Assembly (NCBI GenBank): GCA_002309855.1
Contig: DBYD01000053.1
Span: 16,805 to 76,854, forward strand
DNA length: 60,050 nucleotides
Origin: Bacteroidales bacterium UBA1195
GTDB lineage: Bacteria; Bacteroidota; Bacteroidia; Bacteroidales; WCHB1-69
Reading direction: 5' to 3'
The notes below the pieces were generated by a model. The model was not told the DNA's origin, made no database searches, and saw nothing but the letters and a program-made list of their open reading frames with translations. Below are positions 27,166 through 35,175 of this stretch, piece by piece. Position 1 is the first letter of the stretch. Every line of letters starts with the position of its first letter. A program made the position numbers and the translations under genes.

Positions 27166-28749
27166 TTATTTTTTTTCACCAAGATGTTTTTTGAGCTCCA
27201 CGAGACATGTGCGGTGAGGGATGATTACGGAGACACCGTTGTAGGCGACCTCCTCGGCAATAACCTTCACATTCTCGGCATGGTTCTTCGGCAGCGGGAT
27301 GATGTCGCGGATATGCTCCGGCTCCACACCAAGACCCTCGCAGATGCGGCGGATCTTGTTGTGTGCTGAAGAGGGCTGTCCGCCGGTCATGGCGGTGATG
27401 TCGTTGTCAAGAATCATGATGACAACGTTAGCCTTTTCATTTACACAATCCAACAGGCCGGTCAGACCGCTGTGGCCGAACGTGCCGTCACCGATAACCG
27501 CACAGGATGGGAAGACACCTGCTTCGGAAGCACCCTTCGCCATTGTGATGGAGGCACCCATGCAGACAGTCGTGTCGATGGCCTTCATGTTGAATCCCAA
27601 AGTGTAGCAACCGATGTCGCCGAACACTTTGCCATGCTCATACTGTGCCATCACCTCGTTAAGTGCGTTATAGCTGTCGATGTGCGGGCAGCCCTGGCAC
27701 AACGCTGGCGGACGGTTGGTCACAACATCCGGAACAGCCGGACCGGTGGTCATCGGCAGCTTCAGCGCCTTGGCGATTTTCTCGGCATTGAGCTCGCCGT
27801 CGCGGCGGATGGTCTCGTCCAGACGGCCCATGACCTTCTTGCCTTTGCCCAGATAGCCTTTGATCTGCTCCTCAATGAAAGGCTGTCCGTCCTCAAGAAC
27901 CAGCAATTCGTCGCACTCATCATAGAGTTTGCTCAACATTTCGTAAGGCAGAGGATATTGCGTTATTTTCACCACAGGATAGGGACATCCTCCCTGGAAG
28001 TTCTCCATCAGGTAATTGAAGGCGATACCGCTGGTGATGACACCCAAACGCTTGTCGCTCCCAGCGATGTACTGGTTGAAACCGGAGTTGGAGGAGGCCT
28101 GCTCAAAAGCGGCCTGCTTGTCGATCAGGTTACGGTAGAGACGTTTGGCGTTGGCAGGCAGCAGCACGAAGGAGCTGGCATCCTCCGGGTAGCTGAGCTG
28201 GTTCTGCGCACGTGAAGCCTTGCGCTCCACACCGGCGCGGCTGTGCGCCAGACGGGTGGGAATACGGTAAAGCACCGGAGTGCCAAGTTTTTCAGACAGT
28301 TCGTAACCGTAGAACACCATGTCGTATGCCTCCTGCTGGTTGGAAGGTTCCAGCATGGGGATCATGGCCCAGTGGCCGTAGAAGCGGCTGTCCTGCTCAT
28401 CCTGCGAGGAGAACATGCTCGGATCGTCAGCAACGACAATCAGAAGGCCCTTGGTGCCGATGATGGCGGCGTTCATGAAGGGGTCGCCGCACACATTAAG
28501 CCCGACATGCTTCATGCAAGTCATGGCACGTTTGCCCGCATAAGCCACACCGATGGAGGCTTCAAGCGCAGTCTTTTCGTTGGCGCACCAATTGGCGATC
28601 ACGCCATTGGCCTTCGCCTCCTTGGATTTGATAACATACTCCGTAATCTGGGTGGAGGGTGTGCCCGGATAACTGTTGATGGCGCTGCCTCCGGCATCAA
28701 TGAACGCCTGGGCAATGGCCTCGTCACCTAATAACAATAATTTCTGCAT
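27166..28749 (-). CDS. iorA: Indolepyruvate:ferredoxin oxidoreductase, alpha subunit
   Basis: 527 aa. The pyrimidine-binding domain has YPGTPSTQITEYV and WCANEKTALEASIG. The thiamine-diphosphate domain has VIGDGTFGHSGLTGL and DNDITAMTGGQPSS, and CQGCPH precedes it. Many IorA proteins end in a two-[4Fe-4S] ferredoxin domain; this one stops at IIPHRTCLVELKKHLGEKK with no CxxCxxC cluster motif. The electron relay may therefore use a separate ferredoxin, or this is a short Bacteroidota form. Transcribed with iorB from a TACATTTG promoter at 28840-28833. Confidence 0.93.
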   Translation of the reverse strand: MQKLLLLGDEAIAQAFIDAGGSAINSYPGTPSTQITEYVIKSKEAKANGVIANWCANEKTALEASIGVAYAGKRAMTCMKHVGLNVCGDPFMNAAIIGTKGLLIVVADDPSMFSSQDEQDSRFYGHWAMIPMLEPSNQQEAYDMVFYGYELSEKLGTPVLYRIPTRLAHSRAGVERKASRAQNQLSYPEDASSFVLLPANAKRLYRNLIDKQAAFEQASSNSGFNQYIAGSDKRLGVITSGIAFNYLMENFQGGCPYPVVKITQYPLPYEMLSKLYDECDELLVLEDGQPFIEEQIKGYLGKGKKVMGRLDETIRRDGELNAEKIAKALKLPMTTGPAVPDVVTNRPPALCQGCPHIDSYNALNEVMAQYEHGKVFGDIGCYTLGFNMKAIDTTVCMGASITMAKGASEAGVFPSCAVIGDGTFGHSGLTGLLDCVNEKANVVIMILDNDITAMTGGQPSSAHNKIRRICEGLGVEPEHIRDIIPLPKNHAENVKVIAEEVAYNGVSVIIPHRTCLVELKKHLGEKK

Positions 28750-28832
28750 AGCGCAATAAATTTGTATATACTTAAATATTAATTATTTTCAAACCTTTTC
28801 CACGTCGCACGCAACCACGCGGAGCCAATTTG

Positions 28833-28840
28833 CAAATGTA
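28833..28840 (-). promoter_or_regulatory. Bacteroidetes -7 promoter box for iorAB (TACATTTG)
   Basis: Reads TACATTTGC on the minus strand, about 84 nt upstream of the iorA start. It abuts the R3 repeat on its outer side. Confidence 0.5.
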
Positions 28841-28847
28841 CATGAAA

Positions 28848-28884
28848 AATCAATAGGAAATCCATTGCCGGACATTTTATTTTT
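28848..28884 (+). repeat. R3 dispersed repeat, copy 1
   Basis: A 37-bp sequence beginning AATCAATAGGAAATCCATTG and ending CATTTTATTTTT. It recurs at 36926-36963 with two base changes. A shorter relative (CATGAAAAATCAATAGAAAA) is at 41670-41690. Each copy lies next to a REP-like unit or an R1 element. Confidence 0.75.
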
Positions 28885-28907
28885 CACCAGAACGGTATAT
28901 ACGCCAC

Positions 28908-28992
28908 GGTGCCTTCGACAGGCTCAGGCACCGGAGGCATCGGTGGTTGAGCTTGTCGAAACCACCGATGTCGAAGGCACCGATGTCGAAGG
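28908..28992 (+). repeat. REP-like palindromic unit, locus 1
   Basis: A 74-bp unit (28908-28981) bounded by 11-bp perfect inverted ends GGTGCCTTCGA / TCGAAGGCACC. Inside are two hairpins, GGTGCCT…AGGCACC and GGTGGTT…AACCACC. Their loops (TCGACAGGCTC and GAGCTTGTCGA) are nearly complementary to each other. An extra GATGTCGAAGGC follows and runs to the adk stop codon. The motif family is widespread in bacterial intergenic DNA. Confidence 0.85.
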
Positions 28993-29652
28993 CTAAGGAT
29001 TTTCCGGGGTTGTTCTGCTGATTTTATAGTCTATTATGCTGCAGATGCGCTTGTTGGTGTCGCTGATCTCTTCGCTGCCATCCACGGAGACCAGCAAGCC
29101 GCTGACACGGTAGTAGTCAAGCACCGGTTTTGTCTGCAGGTCATAGAGTTCTATCCTGTGACGGATAACCTCCTCGGTGTCGTCGGCACGCCCGCTGATG
29201 GCGGCGCGCTCATGGATGCGGCGCACCAGCTCCTCACGCGGCACATCGATTGCGACAACCAGATCAATTTTGCTTTTAAGCTTGCCGAAAAGGAATTCCA
29301 GTGCTTGTGCCTGGCCGACGGTGCGTGGAAAACCGTCTATGATGCAGCCCTCCGGACGGTGCGGGTCGCCTTTGAGTTCGCGGTCCCATGGGTCAACCAG
29401 CGAATCGGGGTCAGGATGGATGCTGCGGTTTTTGATGGCACGGGCCAGAAGCGGCACAACAATATCGTCACCCACGAGGTCGCCGCGGTTCATGATGTCT
29501 TGTGCGCGGAGGCCTGTTGGGGTCTGCATCGCCACCTCCTGGCGCAGAAGGTCGCCGGTGGAAATGTGCAGAAAGTCGTATTTTTCGGCCAGCAGTTGTG
29601 CCTGAGTGCCTTTGCCGGCGCCTGGAGCGCCAAAAATGACAATGTTAATCAT
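28993..29652 (-). CDS. adk: Adenylate kinase
   Basis: Catalyses ATP + AMP = 2 ADP in the cytoplasm. The start at 29652 (MINIVIFGAPGAGKGTQ) is decided by the P-loop at residues 7-16; the longer frame to 29727 runs into the methyltransferase gene. CIIDGFPRT and GRADDTEEVIRHR (short LID) are typical. The 219-aa length exceeds the roughly 190 aa usual for Bacteroidota, because about 25 residues (SIHPDPDSLVDPWDRELKGD) are inserted before the DGFPR motif. The TAG stop sits directly against the REP-like unit. It is 23 nt downstream of the type II methyltransferase gene, so it may be read from that promoter. Confidence 0.95.
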   Translation of the reverse strand: MINIVIFGAPGAGKGTQAQLLAEKYDFLHISTGDLLRQEVAMQTPTGLRAQDIMNRGDLVGDDIVVPLLARAIKNRSIHPDPDSLVDPWDRELKGDPHRPEGCIIDGFPRTVGQAQALEFLFGKLKSKIDLVVAIDVPREELVRRIHERAAISGRADDTEEVIRHRIELYDLQTKPVLDYYRVSGLLVSVDGSEEISDTNKRICSIIDYKISRTTPENP

Positions 29653-29675
29653 CTCGCGAATATTGTTGTTAAAGC

Positions 29676-31097
29676 TTATTCCATTTGTAGTATCTTCTCC
29701 AGTTTGGTGTCGGTAAAGGTTTCCCATATCGATAGCCGAATAGGCTTGTAATCGGGGAAGAGCTGCTTAACGAACTCTATCTCGAATACCAGTCGAAGGT
29801 CGTTTGGGTCGGCTTCGGGATGTACTTCATGCTTCGATCCGACACGAGCAACCTTGATATAGTAGAGGTCTCGGATACCTTTGCTTTTGCGATATGGCAT
29901 AAAATAATAGAGGTGATTGAGTTCTACCGTCGAAGGAAACTTCTTCCCAGAATAGTATACATTGATGGAGCCGTCGAGTAGTAGGTCAATAGTGTCGTTT
30001 TTGACAAGTGAGACGAGTAAGTTCTTTGATGGATCCAGACCGTCTTCATCCTTCACCTTTTTGTTAGTGATTATCTTATCTGGGTATTCTTTGGCGACTT
30101 CATCGAACTTCATAAGCGAGACATGGGTTGACATTGCCACCATTGCTGTGCGGTGAGAATGTTCGATTTGTTTTTTTTTGTCCACAACTGTTATGTCCTT
30201 GCCCTGTTTTGCAAGGTAGGCGGCGACAGTAGAGGCCACGTATTCTGCAAGGTTTACGGGGACGGCGTTGCCAATCATTTGCTCAATGTCGGTTTTGCTA
30301 CCTTCAAAGTGAAACTCTTCGGGGAAAGTCTGAATAAGACTACGTTCTTTGGTTGTTAGGGGACGGATACCCTCTTTGCTGCGCACAGGGTCGTTGCTGT
30401 GTATCTCGTAGCCATCAGGCATAGGACGGTTGACACCTCTGACTGTTGGGCTTGGTTCGTCTATGCTGAAAATGCCGCGACGGGCGTAACTTCTGGGATG
30501 ACGATAGTAGTATTCAAGGCCGAGGGAGTCTCCAAAATAGTCTCGCATGGTCATGGGTTCTTTCGTCTGACCAGCATTGAGAGCTGCATCAAGAAACCCA
30601 TCTTTTTCCCCAAGTACACCAACCATGAAGAAACGTTTGCGTTTCTGAGGAACACCGCAGTAACTGGCATCAAGAATTTTGAAGGACAATCCATAACCAG
30701 CTTCTTTGAATAAACGTTTGGCTTCAACCAGTTTGTTTGTCTTGATAATACGGTCAACATTTTCCATGACAAATACTGGCGGTTTGATAGTGCTGATGAT
30801 TTCAGCGTAGTTTACCGTCAAATCACCACGACCATTGTCTTCATCACGCTTTCCTGCAGATGAGAAATCCTGACAAGGGGGGCCTCCTATTATCATATCT
30901 GGCGACAATGCGGCTATCGTTTCGACGCAATGGTTTACATCGGTCAAATCAAGTTGCCTTGCAGGGTGTTTAAAGTTCGTATTGTAAACATGTAGTGCAG
31001 CGTCCCACTTATCAAAAGCTGCCACTATTTTAAACCCAGCTTTCTCAAAACCGAGACTCAGACCTCCACAGCCGCAAAATAAATCTATTACCTTCAT
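29676..31097 (-). CDS. Type II DNA (cytosine-5) methyltransferase with C-terminal extension
   Basis: 473 aa. 5-methylcytosine methyltransferase motifs in order: I DLFCGCGGLSLGFEKAG, IV GGPPCQDFSSAGKR with catalytic C75, VI ENVDRI, VIII QKRKRFFMVG, IX RPLTTKERSLIQTFPEEF and X QMIGNAVPVNLAEYV. The core ends near residue 310. About 160 further residues (starting around DITVVDKKKQIEHSHR, ending DYKPIRLSIWETFTDTKL) form an extra domain I do not recognise. It overlaps the restriction gene by 4 nt (ATGA), as expected for a coupled R-M pair. Confidence 0.93.
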   Translation of the reverse strand: MKVIDLFCGCGGLSLGFEKAGFKIVAAFDKWDAALHVYNTNFKHPARQLDLTDVNHCVETIAALSPDMIIGGPPCQDFSSAGKRDEDNGRGDLTVNYAEIISTIKPPVFVMENVDRIIKTNKLVEAKRLFKEAGYGLSFKILDASYCGVPQKRKRFFMVGVLGEKDGFLDAALNAGQTKEPMTMRDYFGDSLGLEYYYRHPRSYARRGIFSIDEPSPTVRGVNRPMPDGYEIHSNDPVRSKEGIRPLTTKERSLIQTFPEEFHFEGSKTDIEQMIGNAVPVNLAEYVASTVAAYLAKQGKDITVVDKKKQIEHSHRTAMVAMSTHVSLMKFDEVAKEYPDKIITNKKVKDEDGLDPSKNLLVSLVKNDTIDLLLDGSINVYYSGKKFPSTVELNHLYYFMPYRKSKGIRDLYYIKVARVGSKHEVHPEADPNDLRLVFEIEFVKQLFPDYKPIRLSIWETFTDTKLEKILQME

Positions 31098-32170
31098 TTC
31101 TCAAATAGTTCAGGGTGGCTCACAATAAATGCATCAAATCTTCTTTCGGGGCTTAGCAATTTCTGACCATCACCAAGTATTATGTTCTTGATCTCATACT
31201 TAGATATTCTTGGTTTAGTCAACTCATTGCATGCCATCATTGGATTAGTGAGTTTTCCACTTATGGCGAAGGCCTTGTCTGTCTTATAGTTGTAAGCAAG
31301 GTCGTTTACGATGTCTGTATAATTGAAACGACCAAACTGAGTATAATCCCATAGCATTTTATATAGCCAAATAATGGTTCTCTGATTTCGCGAGATATCT
31401 TCCTTTGTATTTGTTTCACGAAGGCACATTTGAATAACAGACAAGTTTGACCAAACAAATACATCTAGACAGTCTTCCGCGAAGTCCTTGAGTTTCCTAT
31501 CTGTCTTCCATATGGGTTGAATAATCAGAGGAATCTGTTTCTTTGCCAAGTTAGCAGATACTGAAAGAATTGCTTTTCGGATTGCATCATAGTGTGGCAA
31601 AACATGCCGTATTTCACTCCAATTTTTGATTTCTGAACCAATTGTATTCAACAACCCATGCAATACACCTTTTTCTTTATCAGTTTTATAGCATGAGCAT
31701 ATGCTACAGGCAAGAAATAAAATTGTTGGAGAACGTACAACAATTTCGCTACCATAATCTGCATCTGGCAGGTCTTTTGTAGTGTTATCAGGTAGTGTGG
31801 TTAGTTTTACTTCCAACCCTCGAACAGATAGTTCACTTGTGCGATTTATCATCACCAGGTCAACTTTTTCTTTCTTTGTGGCAGAATAAAATTGTTCGTA
31901 TGGATAGAATTCTGCTTCGTAGTTATAATAAGCATCGTCACTCAAAGGGTTGATACCGAATAACTCTGAAGTATCAATGTATGAATGGACTATCTCATTA
32001 CTCTTATTAGTACATATATAGACTGGATTTTTGCCTTGTTCGCCCATATATGCAACAAGTGATGCAGGGAAAGAGCTATTAAACTGATTCTTGCCCCAAC
32101 TATCAGCCTTTGAATAATCTCTGTTTGAATGTTTCTGCCCGAAAAGACTGGGCGGTATAATTTTTGCCAT
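31094..32170 (-). CDS. HindVP-family type II restriction endonuclease
   Basis: 358 aa. The N-terminus (SNRDYSKADSWGKNQFNSSF) and overall length match my recollection of the HindVP family, whose namesake cuts GRCGYC. A PD-(D/E)xK-like site is visible: KVDLVMINRT then GLEVKLTTLPD near residues 105-130. It is the first gene of the R-M pair and overlaps the methyltransferase by 4 nt. The 5' leader from 32171 on is AT-rich. The family call is moderately sure; the target sequence here is only inferred by family. Confidence 0.75.
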   Translation of the reverse strand: MAKIIPPSLFGQKHSNRDYSKADSWGKNQFNSSFPASLVAYMGEQGKNPVYICTNKSNEIVHSYIDTSELFGINPLSDDAYYNYEAEFYPYEQFYSATKKEKVDLVMINRTSELSVRGLEVKLTTLPDNTTKDLPDADYGSEIVVRSPTILFLACSICSCYKTDKEKGVLHGLLNTIGSEIKNWSEIRHVLPHYDAIRKAILSVSANLAKKQIPLIIQPIWKTDRKLKDFAEDCLDVFVWSNLSVIQMCLRETNTKEDISRNQRTIIWLYKMLWDYTQFGRFNYTDIVNDLAYNYKTDKAFAISGKLTNPMMACNELTKPRISKYEIKNIILGDGQKLLSPERRFDAFIVSHPELFEK

Positions 32171-32487
32171 GATAATTATATTAAACTGATATTATTAACG
32201 CTCGTATCATTTTTTATTGTGTAGCGGTTAAAAAAAAAAAAAATCCATTGGGTGATGGTTGCTCATTTTGTTGTCTAATACGCCTTTCGGCATCCATGTG
32301 GCAGCAAATCCTATGATTAGCATCAGTATTTTTTAAGTTTTTTTAAAAACAGCTCTTATAGACATTTATTGTCTCTCACCTGAAAAAAAGTAGGGGCGAA
32401 AAATCTTTCGCCCTTATTTCACGTCCGTCCACGCATATCTGAATTTTGACTACTTTTGCCGCGTTAAATTTCAAATGCCAACGAACC
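32171..32487. other. Divergent gap between R-M pair and GNAT gene
   Basis: 317 bp with no gene. It holds a hairpin at 32394-32413 (GGGCGAAA / TTTCGCCC) with A/T runs on both sides, shaped like a terminator although no gene ends here. It also holds a -7 box TACTTTTG at 32451-32458 that fits the rightward GNAT gene. Several A-tracts lie near 32230. Confidence 0.55.
32451..32458 (+). promoter_or_regulatory. Bacteroidetes -7 promoter box (TACTTTTG)
   Basis: Preceded by GAATTTTGAC, giving the same context as the box at 20337. It lies 29 nt before the GNAT start at 32488. Confidence 0.55.
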
Positions 32488-33132
32488 ATGGCCAAAGCGA
32501 AAAAACTGGAGAACTGTATGGAATCCGGGCGCTTACTGCTGCGCCCGTGGCTTGAGAGCGATGCCGAAGCTCTTTTCAAATATGCCTCCAATCCGGAGGT
32601 GGGGCCGCGTGCAGGCTGGCCGCCGCATCAGAACGTAAAGGAGAGTCTGGAGATTATCCGCACACTGTTCCATAACGACACCACATGGGCGATAGTGCTG
32701 AAAGAAACGGATGAGCCTGTCGGAGCCATCGGTTACGGCCCTTCGTGCGAGTGCAACCTGCCCGCCCGTGAGGATGAGCCGCTCATCGGCTATTGGGTGG
32801 GCAAGCCTTACTGGAACCAGGGCATCTGCACCGAGGCTCTGCAGCTGATGTTGAATCATATCAGCAGGAGCACCGGCATCCCGTCACTCATCAGCGGCCA
32901 TTTCACGGACAATCCCGCCTCGGGCCGTGTGATGGAAAAGTGCGGCTTCACGCCCACCGGCGAAACCTGCATCGACGAGACCCAATACATGGGCAAAGAC
33001 CGTCCCATCCGCGTGCTGCGGTGGAAGCGCCCGTTGGAACTCCAGACGTGTGAAGAGAATTATCAACCATGTCCGTTAACACTATATTCAAAACATTTTT
33101 TCTTTTTAAGGTTAACTTTTATTTGCCAATAA
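32488..33132 (+). CDS. GNAT-family N-acetyltransferase with disrupted 3' end
   Basis: A RimJ/RimL-like GNAT of about 180 native residues. The N-terminus is SGRLLLRPWLESDAEALFKYA, acetyl-CoA-binding part IGYWVGKPYWNQGICTEAL, and core end GHFTDNPASGRVMEKCGF. Start chosen at MAKAKKLEN (32488), after the -7 box. A second copy of the last coding part lies at 36970-37040 and ends LQTCEEKKE-stop, which is probably the native end. Here the frame instead continues after codon TGTGAAGAG into ENYQPCPLTLYSKH…, reading antisense into the next gene. The C-terminal tail of about 24 residues is therefore likely artificial. Confidence 0.8.
   Translation: MAKAKKLENCMESGRLLLRPWLESDAEALFKYASNPEVGPRAGWPPHQNVKESLEIIRTLFHNDTTWAIVLKETDEPVGAIGYGPSCECNLPAREDEPLIGYWVGKPYWNQGICTEALQLMLNHISRSTGIPSLISGHFTDNPASGRVMEKCGFTPTGETCIDETQYMGKDRPIRVLRWKRPLELQTCEENYQPCPLTLYSKHFFFLRLTFICQ
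32999..33056 (+). repeat. 58-bp direct repeat (GNAT 3' end), left copy
   Basis: Matches 36970-37027 at 56 of 58 positions. This copy lies in the GNAT reading frame (RPIRVLRWKRPLELQTCEE). Together the copies frame 3.97 kb of accessory DNA. Confidence 0.9.
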
Positions 33133-33590
33133 TAACTTCCGCCATCAAACACCTTTACATATTTTCGTTTCCAACCTGGAAATTGATTTTCTTTGTCTTT
33201 CCAAAAACAATTCACATACAGTATTTTCCTCCCTCGCTTATCAATATATCCAAGATATTGTCTATAATATTTGTCAAAATTCTGATGTACAATGGGAGTA
33301 CTAATTTGATTAAGCATGCGATGTTTTTTTTCAACACTTCTGACAATATATTTTTTCATCAATTTCTCCGCTTTTGCAATATCCTCTTCGGTCGGACTCC
33401 ATCTGTATGCCTTATCGTCAATCACGTTTTCAGGACAATTAATCCCAAAAATGACACCTTCATAATCTTCCGTTTTAACATAAATGGATCCCTCGCACAG
33501 ACTATCTGAAACAGTTTGTGAATGCAAAGGGAATGCTGGAAAGAAAAACAGTGATGTTAAAAAAAACAATTGAAAAGCTCTTCTATACAT
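33063..33590 (-). CDS. Secreted protein of unknown function, 175 aa
   Basis: The ATG at 33590 gives a signal peptide (QLFFLTSLFFFPAFPLHSQ) and a mature part with charged and aromatic residues (EDIAKAEKLMKKYIVRSVEK; KILYVNCFWKDKENQFPGWK; KVFDGGSYYWQIKVNLKKKK). A GTG 12 nt upstream is in frame but falls in the R1 element, so the ATG is preferred. No family recognised. Its 3' end lies 7 nt from the left 58-bp repeat, i.e. at the edge of the inserted block. It is preceded by a full R1 leader. Confidence 0.7.
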   Translation of the reverse strand: MYRRAFQLFFLTSLFFFPAFPLHSQTVSDSLCEGSIYVKTEDYEGVIFGINCPENVIDDKAYRWSPTEEDIAKAEKLMKKYIVRSVEKKHRMLNQISTPIVHQNFDKYYRQYLGYIDKRGRKILYVNCFWKDKENQFPGWKRKYVKVFDGGSYYWQIKVNLKKKKCFEYSVNGHG

Positions 33591-33597
33591 TGTTGAA

Positions 33598-33660
33598 TCC
33601 ACTTCAAAAAGTTAATACACCACAATAACGCGGTCTTGCGCGGAAAATTGTGCGAGCCTG
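33598..33660 (-). promoter_or_regulatory. R1 leader element, copy A
   Basis: Minus-strand order: CGCACAATTTTCC, then a CGCG-CAAGAC-CGCG hairpin, then TTATTGTGGTGTATTAAC, then TTTTTGAAGTGGA. It ends 7 nt before the ATG of the secreted-protein gene. Outer arms CACAAT / ATTGTG enclose the inner stem. Confidence 0.8.
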
Positions 33661-33703
33661 AAAAAATGAAAATTGTGACTACTGTCCGAAATTACAGGGT
33701 CCG

Positions 33704-34549
33704 TTATAGTTCATTCCCCATTCTGCAACCGATAAAACTCCTTCTGTTGCTCAATTTCGCGCCGAAGTTCCTCTTGTGTAGGCATATAGGTGAGGTATTT
33801 AGCGGCATAGAGTTGGTCACTGCCGTTGAGGACGGAATAAACTCGGCCACAACAGGGTTTTTCAAATACTCCAGCTTGTCTTGCAGGGGCTTGGTCAGCT
33901 TCACCATCTCGTCATGCACGGCAACCTTGTCCTGCGACTGGAGCATACGATGATAGTATTGCGAAGAGACATTGCGCTGCAAGGTTCGTGTGCTCCACAT
34001 CTCGTTGGCGGCCTCGTTTTCGTACCAGGCGCGGGCTTCGGCATTGGATTCCTGCAGGATGATACTATAGTGAGTCCATGACAATCTCAATGGATAGGTG
34101 GATGCCATAGTGTTATATAAATCCGATTGGCCAGATAATCCCATCATCGATGGGACTATTTTAGATTGTCCCGTCAGTGATGGGACAATTTCAGATTTTC
34201 CACTCACTGATTGGAAAATGTTTGGAAATGATTTATAAAACGACAAATACCTATAAAGATTGTTGCGAGAATAGCCCGCACCATATTTTAAGGTCAAATT
34301 TTTTGCCAACACTCTAATAACCTGCTCTCCATACTCCGCTCGTTTGTCTTTCAGCACCTCATGCTGAATCCTCATTCCCAAAAGCCAGTTGCGTTTGATA
34401 AGTGTTTCGTTCACTGCACGGTAAGTCGTCGTCCGCGCCTGCTCAATAATGGCACAGGCATCTTGAAACAGTCCCGACATCGAATCGGGTACCTTGTCCA
34501 TCTCCATATTGTGTTTCTCTAATTCCATTGTCAATTTTACATTGTTCAT
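33704..34549 (-). pseudogene. DUF1016/YhcG-type PDDEXK nuclease, internally deleted
   Basis: Residues 1-230 are a normal DUF1016 N-terminal domain: ARTTTYRAVNETLIKRNWLL, YGEQVIRVLAKNL, YSRNNLYRYLSFYKSF, LSWTHYSIIL and EYLKNPVVAEF. At that point the frame jumps. The next frame encodes the extreme C-terminus of the family, YSVLNGSDQLYAAKY then PTQEELRREIEQQKEFY, with its own TGA at 33711-33713. About 100 codons carrying the PD-(D/E)xK catalytic core are missing between the two parts, and the junction near 33838 is out of frame. The present product (281 aa) ends in unrelated residues and cannot be a nuclease. Confidence 0.85.
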
Positions 34550-34643
34550 TGCAAATTCATCATCTTTTTCTCCAGTTACCTCTCTGTATCCGATTCCGTA
34601 GGAGTGTCCTTAAATCTGTGTCGTGCACTACCAAAGTAGAACG

Positions 34644-35135
34644 TTACAAGCGAGAGTTGGATAAATTTACGGAATCATAATGATAGACACTATTGCCTTT
34701 TAGTAATTCTTTTTCTTTCAAGTAATTGAATATGGAGATGCTATTCCTTTTGTCATACTCTTTCCCAAAATACCAAATTTTAATATAGCAGCATTGTCTT
34801 TCGCCAAAAAATTCTGGATATTTTTCATTTGAACATAATATTGTGGGTTCAAAAATGCCTATTTCACTCTTGTAAGAATAATCAAGCACACCTGAATAAT
34901 TTTTTTTTCCGTTTAGTTTGACTATGAAACTATCCCCACTTCTTATTCTTTGTAGAATAGTATCATAAGATGATTCATTGATATAGATTTCATGATGTTC
35001 CCAGTCATAATATTTAATGTCACTTTCTTGGATTAACAAAAACTCGTTATTGTTTTTATCCACGATAAACAATTGCATTCCTGATTCTTTTTGAGTGCCA
35101 ACAAAAAAAAGAAAGGCTAAAAACAAATATTTCAT
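34644..35135 (-). CDS. Small secreted protein of unknown function
   Basis: 163 aa: MKYLFLAFLFFVGTQKESG looks like a short signal peptide or membrane anchor. The rest is AT-rich in codon use and has a beta-rich pattern (MQLFIVDKNNNEFLLIQES; GDSFIVKLNGKKNYSGVL; CCYIKIWYFGKEYDKRN). No family recognised. A shortened R1 element lies 16 nt upstream of the ATG, between this gene and the AlbA-type gene. The 94-bp gap to the DUF1016 pseudogene holds no feature I can name. Confidence 0.6.
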   Translation of the reverse strand: MKYLFLAFLFFVGTQKESGMQLFIVDKNNNEFLLIQESDIKYYDWEHHEIYINESSYDTILQRIRSGDSFIVKLNGKKNYSGVLDYSYKSEIGIFEPTILCSNEKYPEFFGERQCCYIKIWYFGKEYDKRNSISIFNYLKEKELLKGNSVYHYDSVNLSNSRL

Positions 35136-35151
35136 GACAAATCCACTTTAT

Positions 35152-35175
35152 AAAGTTAATACATTTCATTTCCTT
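35152..35175 (-). promoter_or_regulatory. R1 leader element, short copy E
   Basis: Only the start-proximal part is kept: GTATTAACTTTATAAAGTGGA on the minus strand, 16 nt before the ATG at 35135. The core is a perfect palindrome here (ACTTTATAAAGT). The outer hairpin is absent, and the stop codon of the upstream gene lies inside its outer edge. Confidence 0.6.
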
